Positions 25,954 through 33,775 of a stretch of 64,000 bases of DNA are shown piece by piece. The notes beneath the pieces are model-generated. The model was given only the letters and a program-made list of their open reading frames with translations. It was not told the origin of the DNA and did not search any database. The position numbers and the translations under genes are program-made. Position 1 is the first letter of the stretch. Each line of letters begins with the position of its first letter. The DNA is taken from positions 1 through 64,000 of the forward strand of contig NZ_WJBU01000007.1 in the NCBI RefSeq assembly GCF_009646335.1, given 5' to 3'. The stretch is from Caenimonas koreensis DSM 17982 (GTDB lineage: Bacteria > Pseudomonadota > Gammaproteobacteria > Burkholderiales > Burkholderiaceae_C).

Positions 25954-26964
25954 ATGACCCGACTTTGCATCCTGAAATCCGCACTTTCTGTGGCCGTGAC
26001 TGCGGCCTTGGTCACGATGGCGCCCGCTGCGCAGGCGGCATGGGAGCCAACCAAGGCGGTGGAATTCGTGGTGCCCGCAGGCACGGGTGGCGGCGCCGAC
26101 CAGATGGCCCGGCTCATCCAGGGCGTCGTCATCAAGTACAAGCTGATGAAAGAGCCGATGATCGTCGTCAACAAGTCGGGCGGCGCAGGCGCCGAGGGCT
26201 TTCTCGACGTCAAGGGCTCCAAGGGCGACCCGCACAAACTGGTCGTCACGCTCTCCAACCTGTTCACCACACCGCTTGCCACCGGCGTGCCCTTCAACTG
26301 GCGCGACATGACACCGGTGTCGATGATGGCGCTCGACAATTTCGTGCTCTGGGTCAACGCGGAGACGCCTTACCAGACGGCCAAGCAATACCTTGACGCC
26401 ACCAAGGCTGCCGGCCCGAGCAAGATGAAGATGGGCGGCACGGGCTCCAAGCAGGAGGACCAGATCCTCACGGTGGGCATCGAGAAAGCCACGGGCACCA
26501 AATTCATTTACGTGCCGTTCAAGGGCGGTGGCGAAGTGGCCGTGCAGCTCGTGGGCAAGCACATCGACTCCACTGTCAACAACCCGATCGAAGCTGTGGC
26601 GCAGTGGCGCGCCGGCCAGCTGCGCGCGCTGTGCGTGTTCGACGACAAGCGCATGCCCTACAAGGCAAAGATCACCGACAAGCAGTCGTGGTACGACGTG
26701 CCGACCTGCAAGGAAGCCGGCGTGCCAACGACCTACACCATGCTGCGCGGTGTGTTCATGGCACCGGGCGTGACCAAGGAACAGACCGACTTCTACGTGA
26801 ACCTCCTCAAGAAGGTGCGTGAAACGCCGGAGTGGAAAGACTATATGGAGAAGGGTGCATTCAACCAGACCAGCATGACGGGCGACGACTACGTCAAGTG
26901 GCTGGGCAAGGCCGAGAACGACCACCGCGAGCTGATGAAGGAAGCCGGCTTCATGGCGAAGTAG
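25954..26964 (+). CDS. tctC: Tripartite tricarboxylate transporter receptor (TctC/Bug)
   Basis: A 336-residue periplasmic binding protein. Signal peptide with cleavage near AAQAA, then VEFVVPAGTGGGADQMARLI, the family's first ligand loop, and a C-terminal EAGFMAK. ATG 25954 follows AAGGAG at 9 bases; the longer frame is rejected. It is the only one of the three Bug proteins here with membrane partners next to it (tctB 63 bases downstream). Adjacent oxalate genes suggest a dicarboxylate such as oxalate as ligand; this is inference. Confidence 0.9.
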   Translation: MTRLCILKSALSVAVTAALVTMAPAAQAAWEPTKAVEFVVPAGTGGGADQMARLIQGVVIKYKLMKEPMIVVNKSGGAGAEGFLDVKGSKGDPHKLVVTLSNLFTTPLATGVPFNWRDMTPVSMMALDNFVLWVNAETPYQTAKQYLDATKAAGPSKMKMGGTGSKQEDQILTVGIEKATGTKFIYVPFKGGGEVAVQLVGKHIDSTVNNPIEAVAQWRAGQLRALCVFDDKRMPYKAKITDKQSWYDVPTCKEAGVPTTYTMLRGVFMAPGVTKEQTDFYVNLLKKVRETPEWKDYMEKGAFNQTSMTGDDYVKWLGKAENDHRELMKEAGFMAK

Positions 26965-27027
26965 GCGGCTGGCTTGATGAGCAGTTGAACAATCGGCGAA
27001 ACATAACAACGCAGGAGAAGGCGCCCG

Positions 27028-27543
27028 ATGGAAGAACAGGAAATTCAGCCGGAACGCACCGGCGTGGCCAACTATGTCGTCGAGGCGGTCGTCGCCACGC
27101 TGATCATGCTGCTGGGGCTGCTCGTGCTGCAGGGCAGCTGGTCACTCGGCTCGAAGTGGACGAGCGACGGGCCCGGCTCCGGCTACTTTCCGTTCTACAT
27201 CGGGCTGCTCATGTGCATCGCTGGCGCAGGCGCGCTCTACCAGGCGCTGATGGCCAAAGAGCGTGACATGGAAGTGTTTGTCGACAGGGCGCAGCTGCGC
27301 CGCGTGCTGCAGGTGCTCATCCCCGCTGTGATCTACGTGCTGGCCGTGCAGGTCATCGGCCTGTATGTCGCCTCGGCGATCTACATCGCCGGCTTCATGA
27401 TCGTGCTGGGCAAATACTCGCCGGTCAAAAGCGTCATCACTGCCGTGTGCATCAATGTGGTGTTCTTCCTGATGTTCGAGGTCTGGTTCAAGGTGCCGCT
27501 GTTCAAAGGCATGTTCGACCCGTTGCACTTCCTGGGCTACTGA
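27028..27543 (+). CDS. tctB: TTT small membrane subunit TctB
   Basis: A 171-residue protein with four hydrophobic helices, the usual TctB layout, and the motif GPGSGYFPFYIGLLM near residue 50, which is diagnostic. SD GGAGAAGG precedes the ATG. The tctA start is 2 bases after its stop. Confidence 0.92.
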   Translation: MEEQEIQPERTGVANYVVEAVVATLIMLLGLLVLQGSWSLGSKWTSDGPGSGYFPFYIGLLMCIAGAGALYQALMAKERDMEVFVDRAQLRRVLQVLIPAVIYVLAVQVIGLYVASAIYIAGFMIVLGKYSPVKSVITAVCINVVFFLMFEVWFKVPLFKGMFDPLHFLGY

Positions 27544-27545
27544 CC

Positions 27546-29075
27546 ATGGAAGAAATCAACGCACTCTTCCATGGCTTCAGCGTCATCCTGACGCCGATGA
27601 ACATGCTGCTGATGATGGTGGGCATCGTGCTCGGTGTGCTCATTGGCGTGCTGCCGGGGCTCGGCGGCGCGAACGGTGTGGCCATCCTGCTGCCGCTCAC
27701 TTTCACGATGTCGCCCACGTCGGCGATCATCATGTTGTCGTGCATTTATTGGGGCGCGCTGTTTGGCGGCGCGATCACCTCGATCCTGTTCAACATTCCG
27801 GGCGAGCCGTGGTCCGTCGCAACCACATTCGACGGCTACCCGATGGCACAGAACGGCTATGCCGGGCAGGCGCTGACGGCCGCATTCACCTCGTCATTCA
27901 TTGGCGCATTCGTGGCCGTGGTGATGATCACCTTCCTCGCGCCGCTGGTCGCGAAGTTCGCGCTGAAGTTCGGGCCGCCTGAATACTTCGCGGTGTACCT
28001 GCTGACGTTCTGCAGTTTCGTCGGCATGGGCAAAGGATCGCCCTTCAAAATCATTGCGTCGATGACCATTGGCTTTGCACTGGCAGCCGTGGGCATGGAC
28101 ACGGTGACGGGCCAGTTGCGCCTGACGTTCGGCCTGCCCGACCTGATGCGCGGCTTCGACTTCCTGATCGCCGTGATTGGCCTGTTTGGCATTGGTGAAA
28201 TCCTGCTGTCGATGGAAGAAGGCCTCGCGTTCTCAGGCAAGACAGCCAAGATCAACCCGAAGGTGGTGTTCGAAACCTGGAAGACGCTGCCGAAATACTG
28301 GATGACGTCGGTGCGCAGCTCGCTCGTCGGCATCTGGATGGGCATCACGCCCGGCGGTGCAACGCCGGCCTCTTTCATGAGCTACGGCCTGGCCAAGAAG
28401 ATGTCGAAAGACGGCGCGAAGTTCGGCACCGGCCAGATCGAAGGCGTGATCGCCCCCGAGACAGCGGCGCACGCCGCGGGCACGAGCGCCCTGCTGCCGA
28501 TGCTGGCCCTCGGCATTCCGGGCTCGCCCACCGCTGCCGTGCTGCTGGGCGGCCTGCTGATCTGGGGCCTGCAACCCGGCCCGCTGCTGTTCGTCGAGCA
28601 AAAAGACTTTGTGTGGGGCCTGATCGCGTCGATGTACCTGGGCAACCTCGTTGGCCTGATCGTGGTGCTGACCACTGTGCCGCTGTTCGCATCGATCCTG
28701 CGCATTCCGTTCTCGATCATCGCGCCGGTGATCGTGGTGATCTGCGCCATTGGCGCCTACACCGTGCACAACGCGATGCTCGACATCTGGTTCATGATGG
28801 TCTTCGGCGTGATCGGCTACGTATTCAAGAAGCTCGATTACCCGCTGGCACCGCTCGTGCTCGCGCTCGTGCTGGGCGACAAGGCCGAAGACTCGTTCCG
28901 CCAGGCGATGCTGCTGTCGCAAGGCGAAGTCGGCATTCTCTGGTCGAACCCGCTGGTGGGCACGATCTCGACGCTGGCGATGATCCTGCTCTTCTGGCCG
29001 CTGCTGTCGAGGCTGCTCGCGAAGGTCCGCAAGCCAAAGCCGAAGGACCTGCCGCAGGAGCAACCGGTTGATTGA
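27546..29075 (+). CDS. tctA: TTT large membrane subunit TctA
   Basis: A 509-residue protein with about 10-12 membrane helices. The two Gly/Pro-rich repeats are clear: GVLIGVLPGLGGANGVAILLPLTF and the second at about 350 (GIPGSPTAAVLLGGLLIWGLQPGP). ATG 27546 gives the normal family start MEEINALFHGF. With TctB and TctC it forms a cation-driven carboxylate importer. Confidence 0.94.
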   Translation: MEEINALFHGFSVILTPMNMLLMMVGIVLGVLIGVLPGLGGANGVAILLPLTFTMSPTSAIIMLSCIYWGALFGGAITSILFNIPGEPWSVATTFDGYPMAQNGYAGQALTAAFTSSFIGAFVAVVMITFLAPLVAKFALKFGPPEYFAVYLLTFCSFVGMGKGSPFKIIASMTIGFALAAVGMDTVTGQLRLTFGLPDLMRGFDFLIAVIGLFGIGEILLSMEEGLAFSGKTAKINPKVVFETWKTLPKYWMTSVRSSLVGIWMGITPGGATPASFMSYGLAKKMSKDGAKFGTGQIEGVIAPETAAHAAGTSALLPMLALGIPGSPTAAVLLGGLLIWGLQPGPLLFVEQKDFVWGLIASMYLGNLVGLIVVLTTVPLFASILRIPFSIIAPVIVVICAIGAYTVHNAMLDIWFMMVFGVIGYVFKKLDYPLAPLVLALVLGDKAEDSFRQAMLLSQGEVGILWSNPLVGTISTLAMILLFWPLLSRLLAKVRKPKPKDLPQEQPVD

Positions 29076-29091
29076 GCCGCGTGGGCGACGT

Positions 29092-29118
29092 TTAGATTTT
29101 CCCGCGCTGCTTGAGCCG
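29092..29118 (-). pseudogene. Remnant of a second crp-like 3' end
   Basis: On the minus strand this stretch encodes RLKQRGKI followed by a stop, the same last eight residues as the intact regulator gene ending at 29871. The two copies share the 20-base core TTCCCGCGCTGCTTGAGCCG and differ at three bases, all silent (AAA/AAG, ATC/ATT, TAA/TAG). Homology ends abruptly upstream. It is therefore a cut-down copy of a related gene end, or half of a direct repeat flanking the inserted palindromic segment. Confidence 0.7.
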
Positions 29119-29122
29119 ATTG

Positions 29123-29143
29123 AATTGGGGTCAGATTCCAATT
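29123..29143. repeat. Small AATTGG/CCAATT palindrome
   Basis: AATTGG (29123-29128) and CCAATT (29138-29143) flank GGTCAGATT. Similar GGGGTCAGA-containing sequences often occur in intergenic repeats of proteobacteria. It lies immediately beside the crp remnant, at the left edge of the palindromic segment. Confidence 0.5.
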
Positions 29144-29180
29144 TCGACCGGGTTTGGTTGTCGGTCTACTGTTCGGGGTG

Positions 29181-29450
29181 CGTCACGCCAGGCGGTGTGC
29201 GGTGCTGTCCCGCGGTGCGGTGGTCAGCGCTGTCGCGCTGACTTCGCTGTCAGGCGGGCTGCGGCAGCGGTGCGACATAACTCGCTGCGCCTAAAGGCTC
29301 CACTCGAACAGATGTCGCAAGTCAGAAGGTCCCGCGTGGCTCGTTTCGCACGCTGCGCGTGCTGCACATAGCCCCGCTCCGCTGCCGCAACCCGCCTGAC
29401 AGCCACCACCCCTGATTGCGGTACAACACCGCACACCACCTGACGTGACG
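29181..29450. repeat. Long palindromic unit 1
   Basis: The left arm (29181-29270) and right arm (29379-29450) are inverted copies. The outer 33 bases match at about 29 positions, and the inner 25 bases (29246-29270 with 29379-29403) match at 24. The left arm contains an extra perfect hairpin GTCAGCG...CGCTGAC. The 108-base top of the palindrome carries a 59-base block (29267-29325) whose inverted copy is at 29679-29737. ORFs here are by-products of the repeat. Confidence 0.8.
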
Positions 29451-29557
29451 TGGACAGTGCGGTGGACTGTCGACGAGTTGGAAGACCACGAACGCGCCGC
29501 GTGATCAGAGCGGTCATGCAACAACGTGTTGATCGACTACCGCTCTGTCCTGCAAAG

Positions 29558-29831
29558 CCGTGTGCGGGTGGGCTGTGGCGCGCAATCAGGGCGTGGTGCC
29601 TGCGATGGGTGGGCTTGTGGCGCTGCGTTGCTACGAGTGCTTGCGTGAGCAAGCTGATCGAGCAACGCGGGACGTGAACTGACTTGCGGCATCTGTCCGA
29701 GTGGAGCCTTCAGGCGCAGCGAGTTATGCCGCAGCGCCGCGAGCCTGCCCAGCGCAGGTTGCCTGAAGGTCACGCGACAAGCGAGACCGAAAGGACACCA
29801 CGACCGCGCGACATAGCCCACCCGCACACGG
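29558..29831. repeat. Long palindromic unit 2
   Basis: Outer arms of 26 bases (29558-29583 and 29806-29831) are inverted copies with 24 matches, starting CCGTGTGCGGGTGGGCT. Inside lies the 59-base block 29679-29737, 54/59 identical to the reverse complement of the block in unit 1. The two units are thus similar-sized stem-loops in opposite orientation, sharing their apical sequence but not their arms. Confidence 0.7.
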
Positions 29832-29870
29832 ATTTGCTACCCCGAACCCACAGAGCGCCACAAGCACCCC

Positions 29871-30479
29871 CTAAATCTTCCCGCGCTGCTTGAGCCGGCT
29901 CAGCGTCTCTGCCGACAGGTTCAGGTAAGACGCGAGTTCCTTTTTGGGAATGCGGTCGAACAGCTCGGCGTGCTTGCGCATGAAGCGCTTCACGCGGCCC
30001 GGCGCGTCGAGCAGGTGCAGCGTGATCGTGTGCGCCATGATCTCGCTCATCAGGTGCATCACGTTGTATTCGAATGATTGCTTCAGCCCCTGGTGCCGCT
30101 CCAGGAACGCAACCCACTCGCGCATGCCCAGCTTGACCACCCGCGCCTTCGTCACGCAGACGATGCTGTAAGGCGTGGGCGTGCCCAGGCGCCAGGCGGC
30201 ATAGCTTGTTTCCATCTCGCCTTCATCCGTGAAGCGCAGGATCATTTCCTTGGCTTCCTGGTTGGCCACGACGCGCTTCAGGATGCCTTCAAGAATGAAG
30301 TACTGCTCCATCTCGTGCACGCCCTGATTGAGCAGCACGTCGCCCTTGGCGCAATCGACCACGACCAGGTGCGGCTCCAGCTCGAGCATCTGCGCCGCCG
30401 TCATGCCCTTGAGCACGATGTTGTGCGCAAGCTGGAGGCGAATGACGTTTTTTTCAGCGTGGTTGTCGACAGCGATCAT
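29871..30479 (-). CDS. Crp/Fnr family transcription regulator
   Basis: A 202-residue regulator with an N-terminal cyclic-nucleotide-type beta barrel and a C-terminal HTH (IPKKELASYLNLSAETLSRLKQ). The recognition helix has E-x-x-S-R, the FNR-type residues that read TTGAT/ATCAA-like half-sites, and a TTGAC-N4-GTCAA site lies just upstream (30523-30536). It has none of the four Fe-S cysteines of FNR, so it is not an oxygen sensor of that kind. It is divergent from oxc. A TTG start at 30536 would extend it but would overlap the operator; ATG 30479 is preferred, without a clear SD. Confidence 0.85.
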   Translation of the reverse strand: MIAVDNHAEKNVIRLQLAHNIVLKGMTAAQMLELEPHLVVVDCAKGDVLLNQGVHEMEQYFILEGILKRVVANQEAKEMILRFTDEGEMETSYAAWRLGTPTPYSIVCVTKARVVKLGMREWVAFLERHQGLKQSFEYNVMHLMSEIMAHTITLHLLDAPGRVKRFMRKHAELFDRIPKKELASYLNLSAETLSRLKQRGKI

Positions 30480-30522
30480 GGCGAAAAGCAAAGCGCGCTG
30501 CACAGCGCGAAGTTCCCTAAAA

Positions 30523-30536
30523 TTGACCACGGTCAA
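30523..30536. promoter_or_regulatory. FNR-type operator between crp-like gene and oxc
   Basis: A perfect dyad TTGACCACGGTCAA. With a TATGAT -10 box at 30559-30564, the expected start of oxc transcription is about 30571, which puts the operator centre at about -41.5, the classical class II activator position. Confidence 0.7.
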
Positions 30537-30558
30537 GGCACAAGCGCGGTGTGATTCC

Positions 30559-30564
30559 TATGAT
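30559..30564 (+). promoter_or_regulatory. -10 box of the oxc operon
   Basis: TATGAT lies 33 bases before the GTG start of oxc. There is no good -35 hexamer, as expected for a promoter that depends on the activator at 30523-30536. Confidence 0.55.
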
Positions 30565-30596
30565 AGTCCTACGACCGCAATCTCGAGGAGCCCCAC

Positions 30597-32351
30597 GTGT
30601 CCGCAGTACTGGAACAAGCCGAATCGGCAACCCCGACCCCCCAAGCTCCCGCAACCACTGATGGATGGCACCTCGTCATCGATGCGCTGAAGCTCAACGA
30701 CATCGACACGATCTTCGCGCTGCCCGGCATTCCGATCACCGATTTCCTTCGCATCTCGCAGGCCGAAGGCATGAAGGTGATTTCGTTTCGCCATGAGCAG
30801 CACGCGGGCAATGCCGCTGCAGCAGCCGGCTTTCTCACGCAGAAGCCGGGCATCTGCTTCACCGTATCGGCGCCCGGTTTCCTCAACGGGCTGACTGCGC
30901 TTGCCAACGCAACGACCAACTGCTTCCCGATGATCCTCGTCTCGGGCTCCAGCGAGCGCGAGATCGTTGACCTGCAGCAAGGCGACTACGAAGAGATGGA
31001 CCAGCTCGCCATCGCCAAGCCCTTGTGCAAAGCCGCGTTCCGCGTGCTGCATGCAGAAGACATCGGCGTGGGCATTGCACGCGCGATTCGCGCTGCTGTC
31101 TCGGGCCGGCCCGGCGGCGTGTACCTCGACCTGCCCGCCAAGCTGTTTGCGCAGACGATGGATGCGGCGGCTGGCAAGAAGTCGCTGATCAAGGTGGTGG
31201 ACCCTGCGCCCAAACAAATCCCCGCACAAGACGCGGTGCAGCGCGCGGTCAACCTGCTCAAGCACGCGAAGAAGCCGCTGATCATTCTTGGCAAGGGCGC
31301 AGCGTATGCGCAAGCCGATGCAGACATCCGCGCGCTGGTCGAAATAAGCGGCATTCCCTACCTGCCGATGTCGATGGCCAAGGGCCTGCTGCCTGACAAC
31401 CATTCGCAATCTGCGTCTGCCGCGCGCTCGCAAGTGCTCGCCGAAGCCGATGTCGTGATGCTCGTGGGCGCGCGCCTGAACTGGCTGCTGTCGCACGGCA
31501 AGGGCAAGACATGGGGCGCTGGCAGCCAGAAGGAGCCGGGCCAGAAGAAGTTCATCCAGGTCGACATCTCGCCGACGGAAGCCGACAGCAACGTCGCCAT
31601 CGATGCGCCCGTGGTCGGCGATATCGGCTCATGCGTTGCAGCCATCGTTGCTGCGATGGGCCCGGACTGGGCCAAGGCGCCTTCAGACTGGACGAGCGCC
31701 ATCGCCGACAAGCGCGAGAAGAACCAGGCCAAGATGGCCGAGACGCTCGCGAAAAATCCGGTGCCGATGAATTTCCACTCGGCGCTCAACGTCATTCGCA
31801 ACCAGGTGAAGGCACGGCCCGATGCGATCGTGGTGAACGAAGGCGCGAACACGCTCGACTTCGCGCGCAGCATCGTTGACATGTACGAGCCGCGCAAGCG
31901 CCTTGACGTGGGCACATGGGGAATCATGGGCATCGGCATGGGCTTTGCCGTGGCCGCTGCCGTGGTCACCGGCAAGCCGGTGATCGCCATCGAAGGCGAC
32001 AGCGCCTTCGGCTTCAGTGGCATGGAATGCGAAACGATCTGCCGCTACAACCTGCCCGTGTGCGTGGTCGTGTTCAACAACAACGGCATCTACAAAGGCA
32101 CCGACGTGAACCCGACGGGCGGCAAGGACGCAGCGCCCACGGTGTTCGTGAAAGACGCCCGCTACGAGATGCTGATGCAGGCCTTTGGCGGGCATGGCGT
32201 GCGCGCCACGACACCGGCTGAACTGGAAGCTGCGCTGACCGAGGCTGTGAAGTCCGGCCGGCCCACACTGATCAACGCGATCATCGACGAGACAGCCGGC
32301 ACCGAGAGTGGCCGCATCACGTCGCTGAACCCGAACGCGAAGAAGAAATGA
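30597..32351 (+). CDS. oxc: Oxalyl-CoA decarboxylase
   Basis: A 584-residue ThDP enzyme that converts oxalyl-CoA to formyl-CoA and CO2. The ThDP-activating Glu is in [16 protein letters not shown] (E67), and the C-terminal Mg/ThDP motif is [19 protein letters not shown] followed by [22 protein letters not shown]-like segment [17 protein letters not shown] is typical of Oxc. GTG start with GAGGAG 6 bases upstream. Cytosolic. It is first in a probable operon with frc and a CoA ligase. Confidence 0.95.
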   Translation: MSAVLEQAESATPTPQAPATTDGWHLVIDALKLNDIDTIFALPGIPITDFLRISQAEGMKVISFRHEQHAGNAAAAAGFLTQKPGICFTVSAPGFLNGLTALANATTNCFPMILVSGSSEREIVDLQQGDYEEMDQLAIAKPLCKAAFRVLHAEDIGVGIARAIRAAVSGRPGGVYLDLPAKLFAQTMDAAAGKKSLIKVVDPAPKQIPAQDAVQRAVNLLKHAKKPLIILGKGAAYAQADADIRALVEISGIPYLPMSMAKGLLPDNHSQSASAARSQVLAEADVVMLVGARLNWLLSHGKGKTWGAGSQKEPGQKKFIQVDISPTEADSNVAIDAPVVGDIGSCVAAIVAAMGPDWAKAPSDWTSAIADKREKNQAKMAETLAKNPVPMNFHSALNVIRNQVKARPDAIVVNEGANTLDFARSIVDMYEPRKRLDVGTWGIMGIGMGFAVAAAVVTGKPVIAIEGDSAFGFSGMECETICRYNLPVCVVVFNNNGIYKGTDVNPTGGKDAAPTVFVKDARYEMLMQAFGGHGVRATTPAELEAALTEAVKSGRPTLINAIIDETAGTESGRITSLNPNAKKK

Positions 32352-32360
32352 ATTGAATTC

Positions 32361-32397
32361 CTCCTTCCCCCTCCGGGGGAAGGCCGGGATGGGGGCA
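32361..32397. repeat. REP-like palindromic repeat, copy 2
   Basis: Core TTCCCCCTCCGGGGGAA, in inverted orientation to the copy at 32420-32460. The pair sits between oxc and frc and could fold into two adjacent hairpins, or one large one, that stabilises or attenuates the transcript. Confidence 0.75.
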
Positions 32398-32419
32398 CTG
32401 CAGCGGTTGTTGCCCGCCC

Positions 32420-32460
32420 TGCCCCCACCCCAACCCTCCCCCAAAGGGGGAGGGAGCAAG
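32420..32460. repeat. REP-like palindromic repeat, copy 3
   Basis: Core CCCTCCCCCAAAGGGGGAGG preceded by a CCCCCACCCC block, very similar to the copy at 18315-18353. It ends 34 bases before the frc ATG. Confidence 0.75.
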
Positions 32461-32494
32461 AAAAAGGTTTTGAAACTTCGATGAGAGAACTGCA

Positions 32495-33742
32495 ATGAGC
32501 AAAGCGTTAGACGGCGTCAAGATCCTCGACTTCACCCACGTGCAATCCGGCCCGACCTGCACGCAGCTGCTGGCGTGGTTTGGCGCGGACGTGATCAAGG
32601 TCGAGAAGGCGGGTGAAGGCGATGCCACGCGCGGGCAACTGCGCGATATCGACGGTGTGGACAGCCTCTACTTCACGATGCTGAACCACAACAAGCGGTC
32701 CATCACCGTCAACACGAAAGACCCGAAGGGCAAGGAAGTGTTGATTCGCCTGATCAAGCAGTGCGACGTGCTGGTTGAAAACTTTGCGCCCGGCGCACTC
32801 GACCGCATGGGCTTTTCGTGGGAGAAGATCCAGGAGATCAACCCGCGCATGATCGTCGCGTCGGTCAAGGGCTTTGGCCCCGGCCCTTACGAAGACTGTA
32901 AGGTGTACGAGAACGTGGCGCAGTGCGCAGGCGGCTCCGCATCGACGACAGGTTTTGACGACGGCCCGCCACTAGTGACCGGCGCGCAGATTGGCGACAG
33001 CGGCACGGGCCTGCACCTGGCGCTGGGTATCGTGGCCGCGCTCTACCAGCGCAACACCACCGGCCGCGGCCAGCGCGTGCTTGCCGCCATGCAAGACGCC
33101 GTACTCAACCTGTGCCGCGTGAAGCTGCGCGACCAGCAGCGGCTGGACCGCACCCATACGCTGCAGGAATATCCGCAGTTCCCCGACACCGAATTCGGCG
33201 ATGCAGTCCCGCGTGCAGGCAACGCCTCAGGCGGCGGCCAGCCGGGCTGGATCCTGAAGTGCAAGGGCTGGCAGACAGACCCCAACGCCTACATCTACTT
33301 CATCACGCAGGCGCCGGTGTGGGGCGCGATCTGCAAGGTGATCGGTGAAGAAGGCTGGATCACCGACCCGAGCTATGCAACGCCCAAGGCGCGCTTGCCG
33401 CACCTGAAAACCATCTTCTCGCGCATCGAGGAATGGACCAAGACCAAGACGAAGTTCGAGGCGATGGACATCCTGAACAAGTTCGACATTCCGTGCGGGC
33501 CGATCTTGTCGATGAAAGAAATTGCAGAAGAGCCTTCACTGCGCGCGACCGGCACGGTTGTGGAAGTTGACCACCCCACGCGCGGCAAGTACCTCACCGT
33601 GGGCAACCCGATCAAGATGTCCGACAGCATCACCGAAGTCACGCGCTCTCCCCTGCTGGGCGAGCACACGGAAGAAGTGCTGGGCCAGCTCGGCTACGGC
33701 GCGGATGAAATCGCGGCGCTGCGCGAATCCAAAGTTATCTAA
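32495..33742 (+). CDS. frc: Formyl-CoA:oxalate CoA-transferase
   Basis: A 415-residue family III CoA-transferase, which moves CoA from formyl-CoA to oxalate. The catalytic Asp is D168 in [14 protein letters not shown] (D169 in the Oxalobacter enzyme), and the Gly-rich loop [11 protein letters not shown] that gates the active site is intact. Length is close to the reference of about 428. It works in a cycle with Oxc: Frc makes oxalyl-CoA and Oxc regenerates formyl-CoA. Confidence 0.93.
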   Translation: MSKALDGVKILDFTHVQSGPTCTQLLAWFGADVIKVEKAGEGDATRGQLRDIDGVDSLYFTMLNHNKRSITVNTKDPKGKEVLIRLIKQCDVLVENFAPGALDRMGFSWEKIQEINPRMIVASVKGFGPGPYEDCKVYENVAQCAGGSASTTGFDDGPPLVTGAQIGDSGTGLHLALGIVAALYQRNTTGRGQRVLAAMQDAVLNLCRVKLRDQQRLDRTHTLQEYPQFPDTEFGDAVPRAGNASGGGQPGWILKCKGWQTDPNAYIYFITQAPVWGAICKVIGEEGWITDPSYATPKARLPHLKTIFSRIEEWTKTKTKFEAMDILNKFDIPCGPILSMKEIAEEPSLRATGTVVEVDHPTRGKYLTVGNPIKMSDSITEVTRSPLLGEHTEEVLGQLGYGADEIAALRESKVI

Positions 33743-33775
33743 CGCACGACGACAAAAACCAAGGAGACACTCATC

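Noticed and set aside
29111-29827. Several 75-142 codon ORFs in the palindromic segment
   Set aside because: They are encoded by both strands of the inverted repeats, share repeat-derived peptides such as SLRLKAP, and lack start signals.
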